Source: Beijerinckiaceae bacterium (GTDB lineage: Bacteria; Pseudomonadota; Alphaproteobacteria; Rhizobiales; Beijerinckiaceae). Taken from it: DNA of 64,000 bases. Below are positions 59,326 to 64,000 of this stretch, piece by piece. Numbering within the stretch: position 1 is the stretch's first letter; each line of letters begins with the position of its first letter. The position numbers and the translations under genes are program-made. The notes beneath the pieces were generated by a model. The model made no database searches and was not told the DNA's origin. It saw nothing but the letters and a program-made list of their open reading frames with translations. The stretch covers positions 47,921 through 111,920 of the forward strand of contig CANGFT010000007.1 in NCBI GenBank assembly GCA_947453205.1, in the 5' to 3' direction.

Positions 59326-61335
59326 TCAAGCAAACTCCATGATCACCGCATCCACCGCCATGCTGTCGCCTTCGTGCGCGTGAATCTTCGTCACGGTGAC
59401 GTCGCGTTCGGCGCGCAGCACATTCTCCATCTTCATGGCCTCGACCATGCAGAGCGGCTCGCCAGCCTTCACCTCCTGCCCCACGGCCACCAGCATGGCC
59501 TTCACGAGGCCGGGCATGGGGCAGAGCAGTTTCTTTGAGGTGTCGGCCGCCTTCTTCTCAGGCATCAATCTGGCGAGCTCCGCCTCGCGGCGCGTATAGA
59601 CGCGCGCGGGCGTGCGTGCGCCGCGCCAGGAGAGTTCGAGGCCGTTGAGGATGGGCGAGACCTGACAGGCGACGGGCTCTCCGTCCACCGTTCCGCGCCA
59701 GACTAATTGGCCGGGCGCCCAGTCGGAGACGAGATGGTGGGCATGGGCGCTGTCGTCTTCAAAACGCACGAGCAGCGCGCCATCGGCCTCGTCAAGCATC
59801 ACCTCGAAAGAGGCGGCACCCAGCATGACCGTGCGCGCGCGCTCGAAGCTGACGGGGCGCTGCGTCTGCATCTGCCCGCTGATCTGGCGCTTGCGCTCGT
59901 TCATCACATGGTCGGCGGCGGCGGCGATGGCGGCCATCACATGGGCGTTCTCACCCTCCACATGGAGCGGCGAGAAACCATCGGGATATTCCTCCGCGAT
60001 GAAGCCCGTGGAGAGCCGTCCCTCGCGCCAGCGTTCATGCTGCATGAGCGACGACAGGAAGGGAATGTTGTGGCGGATGCCCTCGATCACGAATTCATCA
60101 AGCGCCCTGCCCTGCGCCTCGATGGCGGTGAGGCGGTCGCCCGCATGGGTGACGAGCTTGGCGATCATGGGATCGTAATAGATCGAGATTTCGCCGCCTT
60201 CGAAAACGCCGGTGTCGTTGCGCACGGTGACGCCGTCATGATGGCCTTCGGCAGGCGGACGATAGGTCACGAGGCGACCCGTGGAGGGCAGGAAGTTGCG
60301 CGTGGGATCTTCCGCATAGATGCGGCTCTCCACCGCCCAGCCCCGCAAATGCACATCGCTCTGCTTGATCGAGAGCGTCTCGCCAGCGGCGACGCGGATC
60401 ATCTGCTCCACGAGATCGACGCCGGTGATGAGTTCGGTGACGGGATGCTCGACCTGCAGGCGCGTGTTCATCTCAAGGAAATAAAAACTGCGGTCCTGCC
60501 CGGCCACAAACTCCACCGTGCCCGCGCTGTCGTAATTCACGGCCCTGGCGAGGGCGACGGCCTGTTCGCCCATCTTGCGGCGCGTCTCGTCATCGAGCAG
60601 GGGCGACGGCGCTTCTTCGATGACCTTCTGGTTGCGGCGCTGGATGGAGCATTCGCGCTCGCCGAGATAAATCACATTGCCATGTTTGTCGCCGAGCACC
60701 TGAATTTCGATGTGCCGGGGATTGACGATGAACTTCTCCACGAAGACGCGGTCATCGCCGAAGGAGGAGCGCGCTTCCGACTGGGCGCGGGTGAAGCCTT
60801 CCGCCACCTCGTCGCGGCTCCAGGCGATGCGCATGCCCTTGCCCCCGCCCCCGGCCGAGGCCTTGAGCATGACGGGATAGCCGATCTCGTCGGAGATGCG
60901 CACGGCATGGTCGGCGTCCTCGATCACGCCAAGAAAGCCCGGCACGGTCGAGACTTTCGCTGCATTGGCGAATTTCTTGGATTCGATCTTGTCGCCCATG
61001 GCGGCGATGGCGTGGGGATTGGGTCCGATGAAGACGATGCCCGCCTCCGCCAGCGCCCTGGCGAAGGCTTCGCGCTCGGACAAAAAGCCGTAGCCCGGAT
61101 GCACAGCCTCGGCGCCCGTCTGCTTACAGGCCTCCACGATGCGCTCGATGACGAGATAGGATTCGGCTGCTGCGGGGGGGCCGATGTGCACGGCCTCGTC
61201 GGCCATCTCCACATGGAGCGCGTCGCGGTCGGCGTCCGAATAGACGGCGACGGTGGCGATTCCCATGCGCCGGGCGGTCTTGATGACGCGGCAGGCGATT
61301 TCGCCACGGTTGGCGATCAGTATTTTCTTGAACAT
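59326..61335 (-). CDS. pccA: propionyl-CoA (acetyl-CoA) carboxylase, biotin-carrying alpha subunit
   Basis: Biotin-dependent carboxylase subunit. Residues 1-450 form the biotin carboxylase domain (FKKILIANRGEIACRVI, ASAGGGGKGMRIAW, FLEMNTRLQVEHPVTE); a linker domain follows, and the C-terminal biotinyl domain has CMVEAMKMENVL. The 669-residue length matches PccA. The beta subunit pccB ends at 63491 on the same strand, separated by other genes, so propionyl-CoA from valine or odd-chain catabolism is the likely substrate. Confidence 0.92.
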   Translation of the reverse strand: MFKKILIANRGEIACRVIKTARRMGIATVAVYSDADRDALHVEMADEAVHIGPPAAAESYLVIERIVEACKQTGAEAVHPGYGFLSEREAFARALAEAGIVFIGPNPHAIAAMGDKIESKKFANAAKVSTVPGFLGVIEDADHAVRISDEIGYPVMLKASAGGGGKGMRIAWSRDEVAEGFTRAQSEARSSFGDDRVFVEKFIVNPRHIEIQVLGDKHGNVIYLGERECSIQRRNQKVIEEAPSPLLDDETRRKMGEQAVALARAVNYDSAGTVEFVAGQDRSFYFLEMNTRLQVEHPVTELITGVDLVEQMIRVAAGETLSIKQSDVHLRGWAVESRIYAEDPTRNFLPSTGRLVTYRPPAEGHHDGVTVRNDTGVFEGGEISIYYDPMIAKLVTHAGDRLTAIEAQGRALDEFVIEGIRHNIPFLSSLMQHERWREGRLSTGFIAEEYPDGFSPLHVEGENAHVMAAIAAAADHVMNERKRQISGQMQTQRPVSFERARTVMLGAASFEVMLDEADGALLVRFEDDSAHAHHLVSDWAPGQLVWRGTVDGEPVACQVSPILNGLELSWRGARTPARVYTRREAELARLMPEKKAADTSKKLLCPMPGLVKAMLVAVGQEVKAGEPLCMVEAMKMENVLRAERDVTVTKIHAHEGDSMAVDAVIMEFA

Positions 61336-61436
61336 CCGGACCCGGGCCTGCGCGGCTCCGCGCCGCGCTGATGGTTGTTTGACCCGAGTTGTTTAGGGGA
61401 GCGCGGGGGCCGCGTCCATTGGTCTAAGGATGAGCT

Positions 61437-61901
61437 TCAGGCGGCGGCGGAGGCGGCCTCCGCCAGCGCCTCGGCGACGCCGGGCCAGCCACGGGCGGCG
61501 CGGGCGCGGGCGGCGGAGACCAGCCAGAGCGGGACTTTCGGGGCCTCGGCGAGCACGTTCACGAGGGCGGCGAGGCCGTTGAGGCTGGCGGCGCGGTCCA
61601 CATGGTCGAGCAGCCACTCGGCCTGATCCTCGGTCACGACGCCGGTGGGGCGCGATTCCCAGACGATATGGTCGGTGATGGCCTCGACGAGGAAGCAGGT
61701 CCAGGCCTGGCATTTCTCGATATTGGCGCGCTCCACGTCGAACAGGGCGTCCGCCTCCTCGCGGGTCACGGGACGGCCAGCCAGAACGCCGCGGCGCACG
61801 AGCTCGATGTCGCAGTCCCAGACCGCGCCGCGGGCCTTCAGCGCCCGAATGGCCTCAAGGCCCAGATCCATCGCGACTTCGCTCTTGCCTTCGTTGAACA
61901 T
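61437..61901 (-). CDS. conserved protein of unknown function between pccB and pccA
   Basis: A 154-residue soluble, largely helical protein starting MFNEGKSEVAMDLGLEAIRA, with IEKCQAWTCFLVEAITDHIV and an Ala-rich C-terminus. No domain is recognised. GGAG precedes ATG 61901. It lies about 100 bases before pccA on the same strand, so a link to propionyl-CoA metabolism is possible but only by position. Confidence 0.65.
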   Translation of the reverse strand: MFNEGKSEVAMDLGLEAIRALKARGAVWDCDIELVRRGVLAGRPVTREEADALFDVERANIEKCQAWTCFLVEAITDHIVWESRPTGVVTEDQAEWLLDHVDRAASLNGLAALVNVLAEAPKVPLWLVSAARARAARGWPGVAEALAEAASAAA

Positions 61902-62100
61902 GGCGGCTCTCCAGTTCGTCACTTCCTGCGCGCAACCCGCGCTTTCGTGAGGACACAATGACTCCGAGAATCTTGCCGGGATGTGAATCCGCAAGGTGAA
62001 CGCAAGGTAGGGTTAAGCGAGTCCCCAAGGGAAATGGTTAATCGGCGCGGGATGCCTTCGCCGCGTTTTCGCGCTATGTGCGGCGCGACAGGAGACTGAA

Positions 62101-63042
62101 ATGCCCGCATCCCCCGGCCTGCATCATGTGACCGCCATCTGCTCTGACGCCGCGCGCACCCGCGACTTCTACGAGCGCGTGCTCGGGCTGCGGCTCGTCA
62201 AACGCACGGTGAATTTCGACGATCCCTCCTGCTGGCACCTTTATTTCGGCGACGCCACGGGCAAGCCGGGCTCGATCATCACGTTCTTCGAATGGCCCGC
62301 CGCAGCGCCCGGTTCGCCTGGCTCTGGCGAGGCGGTGGCGCTCTCCTTCGCGATCCCCAAGGGCGCCGCCCATGAATGGGTGCGCCGCCTCACCGAGGAA
62401 GACGTTTATGTGGCCATAGCCCCCGGCGCAGACGACGCCCTGACCTTCCATGATCCTGACGGCCTCGCGCTGGAGCTGATCGAACAGGACTGGGCGGAGA
62501 CCCTGCCCGGCCATGTCACCGCCTTCATCGGCGAGGAACAGGCGATCCGGGGCCTCGCGGTCGTCACCCTGCTGGTGGAGGACTGCGACGCCACCGCCAA
62601 TGTGCTGGAGGACGTTCTGGGCTGGCGCGAGTGCGCGCGGGCGACCCATCGCGGCTTCCTGCGCCTGCGCTTTTCAGCCCCCGGCGAGGCGGGCCCCGGA
62701 CGGCTCATCGACGTCCTGAAGGCGCCGCAGGCCGAGCCGGCGCAGCAGGGAGCGGGCAGCGTGCATCACATCGCCTTCCGGGCCGCCGACGACAAGACGC
62801 AGGCCGCCATGGCGAGCGCCCTGCGCAAGGCGGGTCTGACCCCCACCGAACAAAGGGACCGCACCTATTTCCGCTCGATCTATGCGCGCGAGCCCTCCGG
62901 CGTGCTGCTGGAGGTCGCGACGGATGGGCCGGGCTTTCTGGTGGACGAGACGCCAGACGCGCTGGGGACTGGCCTGCGGCTTCCCGCGCGCCTTGAGGCG
63001 CATCGCGACGAGATCGAAGCGAACCTGCCGCCGCTGGCCTGA
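62101..63042 (+). CDS. ring-cleaving dioxygenase, VOC family (MhqO/MhqA-like)
   Basis: A 313-residue protein of two glyoxalase/VOC modules. GLHHVTAICSDAARTRDFYE begins the first, ending in LELIEQDW, and SVHHIAFRAADD...VLLEVATDGPGF lies in the second; His and Glu residues there are the expected iron ligands. Homologues confer resistance to hydroquinones and quinones. It is on the opposite strand to the pcc genes. Confidence 0.85.
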   Translation: MPASPGLHHVTAICSDAARTRDFYERVLGLRLVKRTVNFDDPSCWHLYFGDATGKPGSIITFFEWPAAAPGSPGSGEAVALSFAIPKGAAHEWVRRLTEEDVYVAIAPGADDALTFHDPDGLALELIEQDWAETLPGHVTAFIGEEQAIRGLAVVTLLVEDCDATANVLEDVLGWRECARATHRGFLRLRFSAPGEAGPGRLIDVLKAPQAEPAQQGAGSVHHIAFRAADDKTQAAMASALRKAGLTPTEQRDRTYFRSIYAREPSGVLLEVATDGPGFLVDETPDALGTGLRLPARLEAHRDEIEANLPPLA

Positions 63043-63130
63043 CGCTGGATCAAATCGTCACGATCCGCGTTGTCGCCTTAGCCGCTCCCCCGAATGGGGG
63101 CGGCGCTCCTCAAATCGGGGGATGGGCGAT

Positions 63131-63478
63131 ATGGACAGACGAGGTTTCCTGACAACTTTCATCGGCGCCGCCGCAGGACTGGCGCTGGCGCATGAATCCG
63201 CCGCAGCCATGACGCTGGCGCAGCCTTCGCTCCCGCCCCTCGCAACGGCGCCGGAGGATGCGGTGCTGAGCGAGAACGACGCGCAACAGGCCCGCGTGGA
63301 GAAGGCGCGGGTCTATTATCGCCGCCGCTACTGGCCCCGGCGAAGGGTCGTGGTCGTGCGGCGCCACCCCCGTTATCATCGACGCTATTTCGGGCCGCGC
63401 TATGTCGATCGACCCCGCTACTATCATCGCCCGCGCGTCTACTGGGGTCCGCGCGTCTATCGCCGCTACTGGTGGTGA
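63131..63478 (+). CDS. Tat-exported Arg/Tyr-rich protein
   Basis: A 115-residue protein starting MDRRGFLTTFIGAAAGLALA, a twin-arginine leader. The last 55 residues are almost entirely Arg, Tyr, His, Pro, Val and Trp in patterns such as YYRRRYWPRRR and YHRRYFGPRY, ending in RRYWW. ATG 63131 is favoured over ATG 63122 because of ribosome-binding-site spacing. Similar low-complexity proteins occur in Hyphomicrobiales, but no function is known. Convergent with pccB. Confidence 0.7.
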   Translation: MDRRGFLTTFIGAAAGLALAHESAAAMTLAQPSLPPLATAPEDAVLSENDAQQARVEKARVYYRRRYWPRRRVVVVRRHPRYHRRYFGPRYVDRPRYYHRPRVYWGPRVYRRYWW

Positions 63479-63490
63479 CCGAGCGTCAGC

Positions 63491-64000
63491 TTAGAGCGGA
63501 ATGTTGTCGTGCTTCTTCCAGGGATTTTCGAGATCCTTGTGGCGCAGCAGCGCCAGCGCGCGCGCGATGCGGCGGCGGGTGGAATGGGGCATGATGACTT
63601 CGTCGATATAACCGCGCTCGGCCGCCACGAAGGGCGAGAGGAACCGCTCCTCATATTCCTTCGTGCGCTCGGCGATCTTTTCGGCGTCGCCGATGTCGGC
63701 GCGGAAGATGATCTCGACCGCGCCCTTCGCGCCCATGACCGCGATCTGCGCGGAGGGCCAGGCATAGTTGAAATCGCCGCGCAGATGCTTTGAGGCCATC
63801 ACGTCATAGGCGCCGCCGAAGGCCTTGCGCGTGATGATGGTGATCTTAGGCACTGTCGCCTCCGCATAGGCGAAGAGCAGCTTGGCGCCATGCTTGATGA
63901 GCCCGCCATATTCCTGCGCCGTGCCCGGCAGGAAGCCCGGCACATCGACGAAGGTGACGATGGGAATGTTGAAGGCGTCGCAGAAGCGCACGAAGCGCGC
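63491..64000 (-). CDS. pccB: propionyl-CoA carboxylase beta subunit, C-terminal part
   Basis: The gene continues beyond the right edge; 170 codons are visible. [38 protein letters not shown] and the carboxyltransferase motif [16 protein letters not shown] are characteristic of PccB. The end IPHS-like region ([16 protein letters not shown]) precedes the stop. It pairs with pccA at 59326. Confidence 0.93.
   Translation of the reverse strand, partial: ARFVRFCDAFNIPIVTFVDVPGFLPGTAQEYGGLIKHGAKLLFAYAEATVPKITIITRKAFGGAYDVMASKHLRGDFNYAWPSAQIAVMGAKGAVEIIFRADIGDAEKIAERTKEYEERFLSPFVAAERGYIDEVIMPHSTRRRIARALALLRHKDLENPWKKHDNIPL

Overview
The window is about 66% G+C by eye and densely coded. It looks like a chromosomal segment of an alphaproteobacterium of the order Hyphomicrobiales (Rhizobiales). 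The reasons are the conserved order pyrH-frr-uppS-cdsA-dxr-rseP-bamA-lpxD-fabZ-lpxA-lpxB, the glyA-nrdR-ribD-ribE block, an L,D-transpeptidase next to an LdtR-type MarR regulator, a phasin, clpA-clpS, and an interrupted pccB...pccA locus. The family cannot be fixed from the sequence. No rRNA, phage, IS element or CRISPR array is visible. One tRNA gene (Leu, anticodon GAG) is present.

Layout. 1-6 kb: tail of an MBL-fold hydrolase, a mannose-1-phosphate guanylyltransferase/phosphomannose isomerase, gltX, an orphan ABC-type solute-binding protein and gltA. 6.1-7.9 kb: an AT-richer patch with a short orphan flagellin-like gene and about 1 kb without convincing genes, holding AT-rich repeats and a nested hairpin. 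7.9-19.7 kb: the envelope/isoprenoid/lipid A supercluster, in which lpxA runs directly into lpxB with no lpxI. 19.8-22.2 kb: a small accessory island with a HigBA-like toxin-antitoxin pair and a beta-class DNA methyltransferase fused to a restriction-endonuclease-like domain. 22.3-25.9 kb: ribE, ribD, nrdR, glyA. 26-31 kb: L,D-transpeptidase, LdtR-like regulator, a small membrane protein, 3-hydroxyisobutyryl-CoA hydrolase and a Bug-type binding protein. 31-41 kb: a D-2-hydroxyacid dehydrogenase, clpA, clpS, a phasin with a well-formed promoter and operator, a D-Ala-D-Ala carboxypeptidase with a SPOR domain, a J-domain/VWA pair, a second Bug protein and a DUF1489 protein. 40.7-53.1 kb: guanine deaminase, SDR, a CDF-like membrane protein, polysaccharide deacetylase, mgtE, GH25 lipoprotein, small secreted and unknown proteins, GST, aldo/keto reductase, DUF3253, DUF599, a 6PGDH-like oxidoreductase and an M20 peptidase. 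53.1-64 kb: an mrr gene broken by an amber codon, a DUF1232 protein, tRNA-Leu, lipB, acyP, a gamma-glutamylcyclotransferase-like protein, a Tat-exported MBL hydrolase coupled to a SCO1 protein, a third Bug protein, pccA, a ring-cleaving dioxygenase, an Arg/Tyr-rich Tat protein and the 3' part of pccB.

Most genes are housekeeping. The best leads are the amber-interrupted mrr, two intergenic arrays of the heptamer GGCAGTC with inverted counterparts, the phasin promoter whose 17-bp spacer contains a 13-bp palindrome, the fused methyltransferase/nuclease with an AT-rich target-recognition region, the missing lpxI, and the isolated flagellin-like gene. Start codons were chosen from ribosome-binding sites, overlaps and family start patterns, and alternatives are given where they matter. 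No database search was possible, so all family names rest on motif recognition.
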